From Olavius sp. associated proteobacterium Delta 1 (lineage in GTDB: Bacteria; Desulfobacterota; Desulfobacteria; Desulfobacterales; JAFDCJ01): a stretch of 48,994 bases of DNA. The DNA is taken from the NCBI GenBank assembly GCA_902749685.1, contig CACVKW010000687.1, positions 1-48,994 on the forward strand, given 5' to 3'. The notes beneath the pieces are model-generated. The model ran no database searches. It was given only the letters and a program-made list of their open reading frames with translations, and was not told the origin of the DNA. The stretch's first letter is position 1, and every line of letters begins with the position of its first letter. Positions 1 to 8,929 of the stretch are shown piece by piece. Position numbers and translations under genes: made by a program.

Positions 1-143
1 ACCGATAGTGTCCTGAGAGATATCCAGCATCGAGTATCAAGCATCCAGCATCAGCCCGGAAAAAGCAACGATCTCAGGCATAACGGCCAGGCTAGATGAC
101 AAGAATTTATACAATGTTAGGGTTCATTCTTCATTATTCATTT
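1..143. repeat. Edge region with short tandem units
   Basis: Begins with repeated TATCCAGCATCGAG- and CATCCAGCATCAGC-type units (about 21-57) and ends with TTCATTCTTCATTATTCATT, an arm of the type-a element, next to the glycosyltransferase stop. Confidence 0.4.
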
Positions 144-1478
144 CTACAGCGGGCATCCGGTGCAGTCCTTAATCACGGTTTTCAATTTATTGTGCAGCAC
201 CGAATAGGAATAGTAATGTATCGCAGTTTCGTAATTGTGTTTAACCATCTTGCCGCGAAACTCAGGGTCGGCTAATACTTTTCTGGTTTTGCGAACCGCC
301 TCATCCGACACATATCCGTCAATCTCTATTACGGAAAAACCTTTCGGTTTAATATCCATTGTATAAATGGAATAGGTGTTTACGACGATCGCCCGACAAA
401 AATAGATGGCCTCGAGAAAGGCATTGCCGAATCCTTCGAAGGTCGAAGGATAGGTTACCAGGTCAGCGTGGGGATAGACATCCTCCAGCGTATAGATCTT
501 CCTGCCGTTTTTAGTCAGCCCCCTTTGTTCATTGATAATGTTCGATACAAAATAGGTGTCGACCTTCATCAGTTTGGAGTATTCCCTGACCCGCCGCTCG
601 TAATCATAACCTTCATCGCCCGAAGCATGGGAAATGACCAGTTTGGCTTTCATACCCAATCGGTGTACCAATTCGATCGCATGTTCAATTCCCTTGCGTT
701 TCACAACTCGCGTTGGCTGCAAAATCAACAGCTCATCATCGGCGACCCCCAGGGCCTGGCGCACGTCTGACGCATAACCATCCCCGGCGGCAGCTTTATT
801 TACAGAATCTAAGCCACATGATTCAAATCCATTGATCATTGGAGGCGGATTTTCAAAATCCATAACATTGGGAATAATGGTTGCTGAAATACCGGTTCGC
901 AAACTCAACTGATTATCTGCAGATGAGTTTATAACCACGTGCTGAATGGTCGGCAGGTGTGGCGGAAAAGCCATATTAAGATATTCCCAGGCCGCATTGT
1001 TCATAAAATGTTGGCGTTCCCAGAAAAAATCATGGTGGTGGGCGATGGTCGGCATGCCGGTTTCAGATATAATTTCGGTAATTGCAATTCCTAATGGCAG
1101 GTTTAACGGAATGGTCAGGGCGTTTTCCGGCACGAGTAAATCAATTTCATATTTCTCGATAAAGCGGTAAAGGCCATCTTTTATTTTCCGTTTTAACTCA
1201 TAGATTTTTTGGGTGACAAAGCGCCCTCGCACCAGGGCGCCAAAGCAATTACGAAATACATCTTTAATATCCGGATGCTGAAAATGAGCTTCTTCAACCA
1301 AAAATGAACATTCCGGTGGCCGATCAAGCTCCCCGGCAAAATAATAGCTGGAAAAACCAACCTTCTCAAAAACATCCGCCCATTTGGCCGTTTCCAATGA
1401 AACGCCGTCTGTTCCTGCAAAACGGGTCGAGATAAAACCCACATTATGATTTCGCTTACATTTTGAGCAATAGGCCAT
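144..1478 (-). CDS. GT-B glycosyltransferase, family 4 type
   Basis: A 444-residue protein with the GT-B fold pattern of family 4 retaining glycosyltransferases, which transfer a sugar from a nucleotide-sugar donor in the cytoplasm. The glycine-rich acceptor-side loop is near the N-terminus (GFISTRFAGTDGVSLE, residues about 14-29). The donor-side E-x7-E motif lies in PSTFEGFGNAFLEAI in the C-terminal half. A CxxC pair (C4, C7) precedes the fold, which is unusual. The N-terminal loop resembles mannosylglucosylglycerate synthase-type enzymes that make compatible solutes; that is recollection of the family and weak. The start has a GGAGAGG ribosome site. It lies 3 bp downstream of tag and is probably cotranscribed with it. 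Substrate is unknown. Confidence 0.85.
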   Translation of the reverse strand: MAYCSKCKRNHNVGFISTRFAGTDGVSLETAKWADVFEKVGFSSYYFAGELDRPPECSFLVEEAHFQHPDIKDVFRNCFGALVRGRFVTQKIYELKRKIKDGLYRFIEKYEIDLLVPENALTIPLNLPLGIAITEIISETGMPTIAHHHDFFWERQHFMNNAAWEYLNMAFPPHLPTIQHVVINSSADNQLSLRTGISATIIPNVMDFENPPPMINGFESCGLDSVNKAAAGDGYASDVRQALGVADDELLILQPTRVVKRKGIEHAIELVHRLGMKAKLVISHASGDEGYDYERRVREYSKLMKVDTYFVSNIINEQRGLTKNGRKIYTLEDVYPHADLVTYPSTFEGFGNAFLEAIYFCRAIVVNTYSIYTMDIKPKGFSVIEIDGYVSDEAVRKTRKVLADPEFRGKMVKHNYETAIHYYSYSVLHNKLKTVIKDCTGCPL

Positions 1479-1481
1479 CTT

Positions 1482-2042
1482 TCACACCTCTCCATACCGG
1501 AAGCATCCGACAATATGATCGTTGACCAAACCTGTTGCCTGCATGAATGCATAACAGATTGTGGGTCCCACAAATTTAAATCCCCGTTTTTTAAGATCAG
1601 CGCTCATGCCAGCTGACAGCCGGGTTGCAGCCGGTATTTCCGGTACGGATTTCCAGCTGTTTTTCAACGTGCTGCCCCCGACAAACTGCCAGATGTACTG
1701 GTCAAAGCCGCCAAATTCTTGCTGAATTGCCAAAAATGATGAGGCATTTTGAATCGCCGCTTCAATTTTAAGCTTGTTGCGAATGATACCTTCATCTGAC
1801 AGGAGCGCTTTAATTTTAGCAGTATCATAGGCGGCTATTTTATGCGGGTTAAAATTATCAAAGGCCTTGCGGTAGTTCGGTCGCTTCCGCAAAATTGTCA
1901 GCCAACTCAATCCCGCCTGGGCCCCCTCCAAGATGAGAAATTCAAACCATTGACGATCATTGTGTACCGGCACACCCCACTCGGTATCGTGATAATCTAG
2001 GTAGAGCGGATCGGGGCCTGCCCAGCTGCATCTGGTCTTCAT
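1482..2042 (-). CDS. tag: DNA-3-methyladenine glycosylase I
   Basis: Full-length (186 aa) homologue of E. coli Tag, which excises 3-methyladenine from alkylated DNA to start base excision repair. The N-terminus reads RCSWAGPDPLYLDYHDTEWG. The zinc ligands of the HhH glycosylase fold are all present: C5, H18, H176 and C180 in DHIVGC. The base-recognition glutamate is in LEGAQAGLSW, and the LKKRGFKFVGPTICYAFMQA block is conserved. Its stop is 3 bp from the next start, so it probably forms a two-gene operon with the glycosyltransferase although the functions seem unrelated. Confidence 0.97.
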   Translation of the reverse strand: MKTRCSWAGPDPLYLDYHDTEWGVPVHNDRQWFEFLILEGAQAGLSWLTILRKRPNYRKAFDNFNPHKIAAYDTAKIKALLSDEGIIRNKLKIEAAIQNASSFLAIQQEFGGFDQYIWQFVGGSTLKNSWKSVPEIPAATRLSAGMSADLKKRGFKFVGPTICYAFMQATGLVNDHIVGCFRYGEV

Positions 2043-2618
2043 TCAATTACTCCAATATAATTGTATCCCAACAGATTTTTCGCTTCAAGCCAGAGCCTCT
2101 TTTTCGATTAGACTGGCCGCTATGAGAGTTTGCCCGCCGATAGAGGACTCGTGCAAAATACCGGCATTAATCCGTCAATGTGTGCCACCGATAACCGAAT
2201 TGCCGGCTAAGAACATTTTTATCATGAATCGCTATTTTTTTAAACAGGATTTTGGCTCCCACCACCGGCCATGCCAGCTAGTGAGTTAAAATTTTTGTTT
2301 TGCTCCCGGCCACAGGGTCTGAAGCTCTTGGTCGGGAAGATTCGACCTCGCCTGGCCAAGGTGCGTCTGGACCCGTTTCTGAGCAGTCCCCAAGGCAGAT
2401 CTGATACGGCCTCCGCCGTTGTGGTTTCCCATTTTTAGATAAAATCTCTCCTTGAACTCCCGAAAAATTGATGAAATTAGGGCCTTTTCGTGAATTTCTT
2501 CTTGCAAAACCCTTAAAAACGCGCTTTTACTTATTGACTTTCGAGCCTATTTGCGTTAAATTTAATTCAACAAGGCTTATAAAGGCTTTACACTTAATCT
2601 CTCAAGAAGGAGGCAGAA
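2043..2618. other. Intergenic region upstream of tag and HU
   Basis: A 576-bp stretch between divergent tag and the HU gene. A 73-codon minus-strand frame at 2286-2507 uses a TTG start, has no clear ribosome site and resembles nothing I know, so it is not called. The right end holds the HU promoter. No tRNA or repeat was seen. Confidence 0.5.
2534..2562 (+). promoter_or_regulatory. Predicted sigma70 promoter of the HU gene
   Basis: TTGACT (2534-2539), 17-bp spacer, TAAATT (2557-2562), about 55 bp before the HU start. The -35 box matches 5 of 6 consensus bases and the -10 box 4 of 6. The HU ribosome site AAGAAGGAGG follows. Prediction from sequence only. Confidence 0.5.
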
Positions 2619-2891
2619 ATGACAAAAGCAGATTTAATTGAAAAAATGGCAAAGGACGCTAATGTTTCAAAAGTAGCGGCCGGCGCGGTACTCGATTCAT
2701 TCATGGCCAACGTTACCAAGGCTCTGAAGAAGAAAGACGGCAAAGTCACGTTGGTCGGGTTCGGTACCTTTCAGAAAACCCGCCAAAAAGCTCGCAAGGG
2801 CCGCAATCCCCAGACTGGCGAACCGATTAAAATCAAGGCCCGCAATGTAGTGAAGTTCAAAGCCGGCAAAAAACTTAAAGAATCCGTCTAA
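2619..2891 (+). CDS. HU-family DNA-binding protein
   Basis: A 90-residue DNABII protein, the usual HU length. HU dimers bend and compact DNA. The DNABII signature spans GFGTFQKTRQKARKGRNPQT, followed by GEPIKI and the conserved C-terminal FKAGKKLKESV. The start is set by a strong AAGGAGG site 7 bp upstream. The gene is monocistronic, with its own promoter and a strong terminator. IHF subunits share the fold, but length and C-terminus fit HU better. Confidence 0.97.
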   Translation: MTKADLIEKMAKDANVSKVAAGAVLDSFMANVTKALKKKDGKVTLVGFGTFQKTRQKARKGRNPQTGEPIKIKARNVVKFKAGKKLKESV

Positions 2892-2908
2892 TTTAGCAAA
2901 AGATCCCT

Positions 2909-2960
2909 AAAGGGCAGCTCCTCAGCATTTCAGCGGCTGAAAGCTGCCTTTTTTATTTTT
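2909..2960 (+). terminator. Rho-independent terminator of the HU gene
   Basis: Stem AAAGGGCAGCT (2909-2919) pairs with AGCTGCCTTT, followed by a run of T (TTTTTTATTTTT, 2949-2960). A smaller internal stem lies in the loop. Starts 18 bp after the HU stop. Confidence 0.85.
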
Positions 2961-3052
2961 AAGCATTAGCTTGATTTTCTGCGCCTGACCATTAGATTGT
3001 GCTTATTGAGTTCGTATCCCGGCCTCAAGTATTGCGATAGGAGGCGCATCCG

Positions 3053-3367
3053 ATGAGTGGCGATAAACCGGATCTACAGGATGACACATTAACTGACATC
3101 GATGAAGAAACCGCTGAACCTCCAAACTTTAAGGTCTTGCTGCACAATGATGACTATACGCCTAAGGCATTCGTGGTTGAAATTTTGCTGGCTGTCTTCA
3201 ATAAATCACTGGAAGATGCCACCCGGCTGATGTGGCACGTCCATAAGAACAGAATCGGGGTGTGCGGCATTTATCCCTTCGAAGTGGCTGAAACTAAAAT
3301 CGCCCAGGTCACGGAATTGGCCCGCGAAAATGGATTTCCGCTGAAATTGACTTTGGAAGAAGAGTAA
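3053..3367 (+). CDS. clpS: ATP-dependent Clp protease adaptor ClpS
   Basis: A 104-residue ClpS, the adaptor that binds N-degron substrates and delivers them to ClpA-ClpP. The substrate-pocket region LLHNDDYTP and the VHKNRIGVCGIYPFEVAETK block are present. The N-terminal ~25 residues are acidic and probably disordered, as in the family. The ribosome site GGAGG is well placed. No clpA follows; clpS stands alone, so its partner must lie elsewhere. Confidence 0.95.
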   Translation: MSGDKPDLQDDTLTDIDEETAEPPNFKVLLHNDDYTPKAFVVEILLAVFNKSLEDATRLMWHVHKNRIGVCGIYPFEVAETKIAQVTELARENGFPLKLTLEEE

Positions 3368-3391
3368 ATGTGGCCGTTCAGAGTTCAAAGG

Positions 3392-3435
3392 TTCAGCGTT
3401 CATAGGTTAAAACTCATGCTCAATGAATCGCTGAA
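3392..3435. repeat. Inverted repeat after clpS
   Basis: TTCAGCGTTCAT (3392-3403) is mirrored by ATGAATCGCTGAA (3423-3435), with one bulged base. It sits between clpS and the next small gene. It could act as a weak terminator or belong to the local family of palindromic intergenic sequences. No long T run follows. Confidence 0.5.
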
Positions 3436-3482
3436 TATTTAGTTTTGTAGGCAGGGCATGTGAATTCAAGGGGAAGGATGCA

Positions 3483-3773
3483 ATGACGGATCTAATGGAA
3501 AAGGATATCCTGACGAAAGTGTCCAGGTACAATTTGATTCGAAGCCAGAGAATGATATACATCGATGTCCATGAAAGTCTGGCCGGTAATCTGGCAGGCA
3601 AGTTTGTTGCCGTTCCGAATTTAATCAATTTAATTGCCAAACAGGAGTATCAGGGTGTCGGTGCAACCGAACTCGAAGCCCTCGATAACTGCCTGGCCAG
3701 AATAAAAAACCATGACATCGAAGATCTATTCCCCACGGCTAGTCCGACAGAGACAGAGAATCTGAGGCTTTGA
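3483..3773 (+). CDS. Hypothetical small protein
   Basis: I do not recognise this 96-residue protein. It begins MTDLMEKDILTKVSRYNLIR, has a central segment with alternating hydrophobic residues, and no membrane segment, cysteine pair or known catalytic motif. A convincing ribosome site (GGGGAAGG) precedes the ATG, and the composition looks coding. The last 35 bp overlap the convergent 3' end of rseC, so both transcripts run into each other. Probably a real gene of unknown function, perhaps cotranscribed with clpS. Confidence 0.65.
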   Translation: MTDLMEKDILTKVSRYNLIRSQRMIYIDVHESLAGNLAGKFVAVPNLINLIAKQEYQGVGATELEALDNCLARIKNHDIEDLFPTASPTETENLRL

Positions 3774-4209
3774 AACCACTTCCAATAACCTTGATAATCT
3801 TCGGGCGGTACTCATTTTGTTTGGCCAATTTGTTGGCCTTGACTTTTATCACCAGCACCGCAGCAAAGAAAAAGGAAAATCCTATAATAGCGGCAAATCC
3901 AGAAGGATTAAAATTGAAATAAGGCGCCGCCTCCTGTCCAATCACAGCTCCGATAACGAGCAGTAATATCGGAAACACATACAGAAGAAATGTGGCCTTT
4001 AACAGAGATGCGGTTTCAAAACTTAAAACAATCCGGTCACCTACCTTGGCTCCGGCCTCATCGACGGCGTTTACCTCCATTTCACCGCGGTCGCTCAGTG
4101 AATGGCAGGATCCCCGGGCCGAACATCCCTCACAGGCGCCCGTCTTGATGGTTTTCACCCATACCCCCCTGGAGTCGGTTCGAATAACGATGCCATGTTC
4201 GGTTGCCAT
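3739..4209 (-). CDS. rseC: RseC/MucC-type SoxR-reducing system protein
   Basis: A 156-residue inner-membrane protein of the RseC/MucC family, linked to SoxR reduction and sigma-E control and often found near Rnf genes. The N-terminal cytoplasmic part carries the cysteine motif CEGCSARGSCH. Two membrane segments follow (about residues 68-88 and 104-125), then a basic tail. Here it lies downstream of an RnfB-like fusion gene on the same strand, 244 bp apart, which fits the Rnf association. The 3' end overlaps the small convergent gene by 35 bp. Confidence 0.85.
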   Translation of the reverse strand: MATEHGIVIRTDSRGVWVKTIKTGACEGCSARGSCHSLSDRGEMEVNAVDEAGAKVGDRIVLSFETASLLKATFLLYVFPILLLVIGAVIGQEAAPYFNFNPSGFAAIIGFSFFFAAVLVIKVKANKLAKQNEYRPKIIKVIGSGFKASDSLSLSD

Positions 4210-4223
4210 AAAGGATATCCCTA

Positions 4224-4300
4224 GAAATGAAAATTGAAGAATGAATATTGAATATCGATGGTATGCTGTCTATTTTAATTGAAAGTCCGCCTCAAGCGGA
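4224..4300. repeat. Palindromic intergenic element, type a
   Basis: Contains the 7-bp-period arm (AAAATTGAAGAATGAATATT) followed by core GGTATGCTGTC at 4260-4270, then a small hairpin TCCGC-CTCAA-GCGGA. The core recurs in other gaps of this window. Further right, CCCGCC (4403-4408) and GGCGGG (4430-4435) form another stem near the stop of the RnfB-GltD gene. Confidence 0.55.
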
Positions 4301-4453
4301 TTTGATCAGTATTGTATGCCAGATTTATGCCGCTTGGTTATTTTAAATTTTACCACAATTACTTGTTAATATAACAACTCAAACAAAGGTGGCAACAACC
4401 TGCCCGCCATTGCGAGTTCAAGCGAGGCAGGCGGGTGTTTTGTTAAATCGCCT

Positions 4454-6538
4454 CTAAACGTTTACAGATTCTTTTTCCTGGGCCGGTGCCGGCAGTGCAG
4501 AATGCTCGTAGCAGATTAATCCGCATTGCAGACATCTTGATGCTTCAGACTGCGCCATTTCGTCGCTAAAGCCTCTTTCAATTTCTCCGCATACCGCAAG
4601 CTCCTTGCCGCTGCAAATCGGCATGATCCGGCGCTGAGATGTCGCAACATCTTCCACATCATGGACATCCTGTATAACGGAATGGGGCGTGATCACCTTC
4701 TCGATAAGCGCCGGCTCGATCCCGTATATAATCTGTTGCAGAGAAACCGCCGCTCTTCTTCCCGCTCCAATGGCTTTAATAGCGGCACTATAGTCGGCCA
4801 GCACATCACCGTCAGCAAACAACCCGACTTCATCTTTAAATGCCGGCTGCTTATAGGGAGCAAACGCTTCCCAGTTCAAGGGATATTCCGTAGGTTTATC
4901 CGGTTCTTCAGCTTCATCGTCGGGTGGTTCTATCTGCAAGAAAATCAACTCCGGGAATCGTCCGCTGGCGATAACTAAGTTCTGAGCCGGTATCGTGGTG
5001 GTGGCCCGCGTGCGGGTGTCGATATACTCCAGTTCGGTAAGATTATCTGCCATTCCCCTCAAACGCTGGATTCCGGCGTTATATATGATGTCCAGTCCTG
5101 CTAGGCCGGATTCGCTAACATCGAGGTCGGTAATGGGACTGTGCGGCAGGTCTTCGCGGAACAGTATGGTAATTTTTTCGGCCCCTGCGTCCTGGCAGAT
5201 TTTAGCTGCCTGCAGGGCCAACTTGCCGCCACCGAATATGACCATGTCCGGTTGACCGGAAAATATTTCGCTACCGCCCGCCAGTTTTAAAAGATCAACC
5301 ATCATGTAAGTGCCTGGGACGGGGGATTCAATTTCGTTGACGGCTCCGCGGACCATTCTGCTGTCCCAGCCGCCGGTTGCCAGAAATATCGCTTTAAAGT
5401 CCTTTCGCAGTAAGCTTTCGATCGTTATATCGCCTCCCAGTGCCTTGCCGGTCTCGGCTTTGACTCCCATTTCAAGGATCCCGTCGATGTCCCAATCCAG
5501 GATTTCCTCAGGCAGTCTCTGCGCAGCGATAGCACTGCGCAATAGCCCACCCAGTTTGGGGCCGGCTTCATATACCGTGACATCGTGGCCCAGCCGGGCC
5601 GTGAAAAAAGCTGTCGAAAGTCCTTCCACGCCTCCGCCGACCACGGCAATGTTAGTGCCGGTAGACGGGGCTTTGTATGGCAAAGTTCTTTCTCCGCTCT
5701 GTCTTTCGAAATCGGCGGCGTACCGCTTCAAATAGTTAATCGCCACCGGCTCATCGATAAAATTTCGACGGCAGTCCAGTTCGCAGGGACGGGGACAGAT
5801 CCTTCCGATAATGGCGGGAAAGGGATTGCGCTCTTTGATGATCTGGACTGACCGCTGATGGTTGCCCAGGGTAATCTGCCGGATATATTCACGGATGTTG
5901 ATACCGGCCGGACAGCCACGCTGGCATGGCGTCGTGCACTCTTCGTCGGTGTACTCCCGCATAATGCGACGGGTAATGGAGGATAGATTTATAATGTGCT
6001 TGGGGCAGACCCGCTCGCAGGTACCGCAGCCCGTGCATTTTTCTTCGACGACGACCGGCAGCCCTTCGGGTCCCATGGTGATCGCATTAAAGGGACAGGC
6101 TTTGGCACAGGTTCCCAGACCCAGGCAGCCGATGGTACAGACTTTCATGCCGCCTCCCAACAGTGCGACCGCCCGGCAATCATCCAGTCCGTTATAAATA
6201 TATTTCGTATCGGCATCCTGCACCCCGAAATAACAACCCGGCCGTGCAATATCGGGCTCTTTGGCCTCGATTTTAACTCCCATAATTTCGGCGATGGCTT
6301 CAGCCACCTCAGCACCGGCCGCCACACACGAATTGGGTGCTGCGATGCCGGCCACAATCGCCTCGGCATTGGAGCTGCAACCCGGCAGCCCGCAGCCGCC
6401 TCAGTTGGCTCCCGGCAGAGCGTCTTCAACAGCCTCGACCTTGGGATCAACGTACACATAAAAAATCTTTGACGCCAGGGCTAAAACAGCACTGATAATC
6501 AGTCCCATGCCTCCCATCAAAATGAGCGCTGTAGTCAT
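4454..6538 (-). CDS. RnfB-GltD fusion oxidoreductase, probable selenoprotein (Sec46)
   Basis: Read from ATG at 6538 through an in-frame UGA (6403-6401), this gives 694 residues. Residues ~4-30 form a membrane helix. The RnfB-type Fe-S motif follows, with Sec46, C49, C54 and C71 in LPGAN(U)GGCG...PGC...NSC; UGA stands exactly where RnfB has its first cluster cysteine. Next come two ferredoxin clusters (CIGCLGLGTCAKACP-type and CTGCGTCERVCP), then a GltD-like FAD/NAD(P) unit with cysteines CTTPCQRGCP and the nucleotide loop VVGGGVEGLS. The inferred role is moving electrons between NAD(P)H, ferredoxin and a membrane or bifurcating partner. It lies 50 bp downstream of nuoF, so nuoE-nuoF-this gene form an operon. 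Without recoding the reading frame would begin at 6355 and lose the membrane anchor and cluster. A SECIS-like hairpin follows the UGA. Confidence 0.85.
6372..6403 (-). promoter_or_regulatory. UGA-Sec codon with bacterial SECIS-like hairpin (RnfB-GltD)
   Basis: UGA is at 6403-6401. Nine bases later GGGCTGC (6391-6385) pairs over 7 bp with GCAGCTC (6378-6372), closing a 6-base loop CGGGTT. The loop begins 16 bases after UGA and contains GGGU. Spacing and loop guanines fit known bacterial SECIS elements such as E. coli fdhF. Confidence 0.65.
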
Positions 6539-6588
6539 GTTATACTCCCGAAAAGGATAAATAGAATTTAGTTATTTGTTATTAGTTA

Positions 6589-8376
6589 TTAAAAGATTGC
6601 ATCAAACCGGCATTTTTCGAAGCAGGTCATGCATTCAATGCACTTTTCTTTATCGATCCAGGCAACTTCTTTCTTTTTCCATGTAATGGCATCGGCCGGA
6701 CAACTCCGAAAACAAAGGCCGCATTTGGTGCACGCATCCGGCTCGACTTCAAATTTCAAAAGCGCCACGCAACGTTTGGCCGGGCATCGTTTTTCATGAA
6801 TGTGGGCTTCATACTCGTCTCTGAAGTAACGCAGGGTGGAGAGGACCGGGTTGGGCCCGGTTTGTCCCAGTCCGCACAATGCCGTCTCCTTGATCGTATC
6901 CGAAAGTTCCTCCAGGATTGCCAGGTCTTCAGGTTCACCTTGGCCGGCACAAATTTTTTCAAGCAACTGCAATTGCCGCCGGGTGCCCTCACGACAGGGA
7001 GTACACTTGCCGCAGGATTCATCCTGCACAAAATCCATGAAGAAACGGGCCATATCCACCATGCAGGTGTTTTCATCCATAACGATGGCGCCACCGGATC
7101 CCATGATGGCTCCGACTTTGGCGATGGCTTCATAATCCACCGGTGTATCCAGATGCTGATCCGGAACACAGCCGCCGGAAGGGCCGCCAAGCTGGACCGC
7201 TTTGAATTTTTTCTTGCCGGGAACACCGCCTCCGATATCATATACAATCTTGCGCAGAGTTGTACCCATGGGCACTTCTACCAGTCCGATGTTATTCACA
7301 TCGCCGGAAAGGGCAAAAACCTTGGTTCCTTTGCTGCTCTCCGTTCCGATACTGGCGTACCAATCCCCCCCGTTTAATATGATCTGACCGATATTCGCCA
7401 GGGTCTCAACATTGTTTAAAATGGTCGGCTTTTCCCATAATCCTTGATGCGCCGGAAACGGCGGGCGCGGCCGCGGCATCCCGCGTTTGCCTTCTATCGA
7501 TCGCATCAGGGCCGTCTCTTCACCGCAGACAAACGCGCCGGCGCCCTGATAGATATCAATGTCGAAATTAAAACCGGTCCCCAGAATGTCTTCGCCCAGC
7601 AGGCCGTATTCCCGGGCTTGTTCAATGGCAATCCCCAGTCTGCGAATCGCCAGCGGGTATTCTGTCCGGGCATATATGACTCCCTGACGGGCATCGATGG
7701 CTTTGGCGGCAATAATCATGCCTTCCAGAACCGCATGGGGATCGGCTTCAAGAATACTGCGGTCCATAAACGCGCCGGGATCACCTTCATCCGCATTGCA
7801 CAGCACGTATTTAATTTCACTCGGACTCTGGCGCGCAAAGTCCCATTTTAATCCGGCCGGAAAACCGGCGCCGCCGCGTCCTCTGAGCCCGGAAGTCTTG
7901 ACCTCGCCGATTATCTGCTCCGGGGTCATCTCCTGCAGCGCTTTGGCGGCCCCGAAATACCCGTCCCGGGCGATATATTCATCAATCACCTCCGGATCGA
8001 TGGCACCTTTGTTGCGCATCACCCGGAACATCTGATTTGCAAAAAACGGAATTTCCTCCATTGTAGGTATGGTTTCTTTGGAGGCGGGTTCCTTATAAAA
8101 CAATTTTTTAACCGGGCGCCCCTTTAGAAAATGCTCTTCCACAAGATGGGGCACATCCTTGGCTTTAAGTTTCTGGTAATAAATACCCTCGGGTTGGACC
8201 AGCATAACCGGGCCGACGGCGCAAAATCCGTTGCAGCCTGTTTCGATAATTTTGATCTCTTCGGCAAGGCCCTTGCGCTGCAACTCTTGCTCGAGGGCCT
8301 CCTGGAATTTGCCAGTACCGCTGGCATGACATCCTGTTCCGCCACAGAGCATCAACTGAGTTCTAACCTTATTCAT
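6589..8376 (-). CDS. nuoF: NuoF/HydB-type NADH-binding flavoprotein
   Basis: About 595 residues with the architecture of the NADH/FMN subunit of bifurcating hydrogenases and related complexes. In order: an N-terminal thioredoxin-like [2Fe-2S] domain (LCGGTGCHASG, TGCNGFCAVG); the NADH/FMN core (GLRGRGGAGFPAGLKW, CNADEGDPGAFMDR); the N3-type [4Fe-4S] motif ESCGKCTPCREG; and two C-terminal ferredoxin clusters (CTKCGLCFRSCP, CIECMTCFEKC). The extra end domains set it apart from complex I NuoF. The ATG at 8376 is preferred over a TTG at 8391 because that TTG lies beside the AGGAGA ribosome site. It is flanked by nuoE and the RnfB-GltD selenoprotein; no hydrogenase catalytic subunit is adjacent. 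Confidence 0.95.
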   Translation of the reverse strand: MNKVRTQLMLCGGTGCHASGTGKFQEALEQELQRKGLAEEIKIIETGCNGFCAVGPVMLVQPEGIYYQKLKAKDVPHLVEEHFLKGRPVKKLFYKEPASKETIPTMEEIPFFANQMFRVMRNKGAIDPEVIDEYIARDGYFGAAKALQEMTPEQIIGEVKTSGLRGRGGAGFPAGLKWDFARQSPSEIKYVLCNADEGDPGAFMDRSILEADPHAVLEGMIIAAKAIDARQGVIYARTEYPLAIRRLGIAIEQAREYGLLGEDILGTGFNFDIDIYQGAGAFVCGEETALMRSIEGKRGMPRPRPPFPAHQGLWEKPTILNNVETLANIGQIILNGGDWYASIGTESSKGTKVFALSGDVNNIGLVEVPMGTTLRKIVYDIGGGVPGKKKFKAVQLGGPSGGCVPDQHLDTPVDYEAIAKVGAIMGSGGAIVMDENTCMVDMARFFMDFVQDESCGKCTPCREGTRRQLQLLEKICAGQGEPEDLAILEELSDTIKETALCGLGQTGPNPVLSTLRYFRDEYEAHIHEKRCPAKRCVALLKFEVEPDACTKCGLCFRSCPADAITWKKKEVAWIDKEKCIECMTCFEKCRFDAIF

Positions 8377-8434
8377 TCTCTTCTCCTGCAATTCGGTTAC
8401 CAGGAACCGTCAAGTCCTCCGAGGCCGTTTATAT

Positions 8435-8929
8435 CTATTCATATTTTTCAAGGGTTTCAATCACCTTGTCGGCCTTAACGGCACCATAGGTGTCCTGATC
8501 TACCACCACGACGGGTGCAAGCCCACAGGCACCCAAGCATCTGACCGCTTCCAGAGTAAACCGCCGATCCTCGCTGGTGCCGCCTTCTTTCATGCCGAAC
8601 TTGTTTTCGATGCGATTGACAGCCTCTTTGATGCCCTTAACGTAACAGGCCGTTCCCATACACACCTTAATTAAATGCCGCCCTTTGGGCTCAAACGAAA
8701 AAAGCGAGTAAAAGGAGGCCACTCCGAATACCTCGCTGCGGGAAAGATTGAGTCCGTTGCTGATATAGTCTATCAACTCGACCGGCAGATATCCGACAAC
8801 ATCCTGGCATTCGCGCAAAACGCCGATGACCGAACCGGGAACATTCCGGTTAGCGGCAATTATCTCATCGATTTGGGTCCACATATCATCTTGAATATCA
8901 GGGTGTTGAGGATGCTGGTGATGAATCAT
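8435..8929 (-). CDS. nuoE: NuoE-type [2Fe-2S] subunit
   Basis: A 164-residue thioredoxin-like ferredoxin of the NuoE/HydC family. It has an N-terminal helical bundle (MWTQIDEIIAANRNVPGSVI) and the four cluster cysteines in CMGTAC and RCLGACG. In known complexes it carries an electron between FMN in NuoF and downstream clusters. It is the first gene of the nuoE-nuoF-RnfB/GltD operon, 58 bp before nuoF, with a GGAGG ribosome site. The N-terminus is histidine-rich (MIHHQHPQHP), which is unremarkable. Confidence 0.95.
   Translation of the reverse strand: MIHHQHPQHPDIQDDMWTQIDEIIAANRNVPGSVIGVLRECQDVVGYLPVELIDYISNGLNLSRSEVFGVASFYSLFSFEPKGRHLIKVCMGTACYVKGIKEAVNRIENKFGMKEGGTSEDRRFTLEAVRCLGACGLAPVVVVDQDTYGAVKADKVIETLEKYE

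Noticed and set aside
2286..2507. 73-codon minus-strand frame between tag and HU
   Set aside because: TTG start with no good ribosome site, no recognised motif, and it lies in promoter-side DNA.
6145..6459. 104-codon minus-strand frame overlapping the start of the RnfB-GltD gene
   Set aside because: It is the other-frame shadow of the Sec-containing N-terminus; the real frame shows the RnfB motif.
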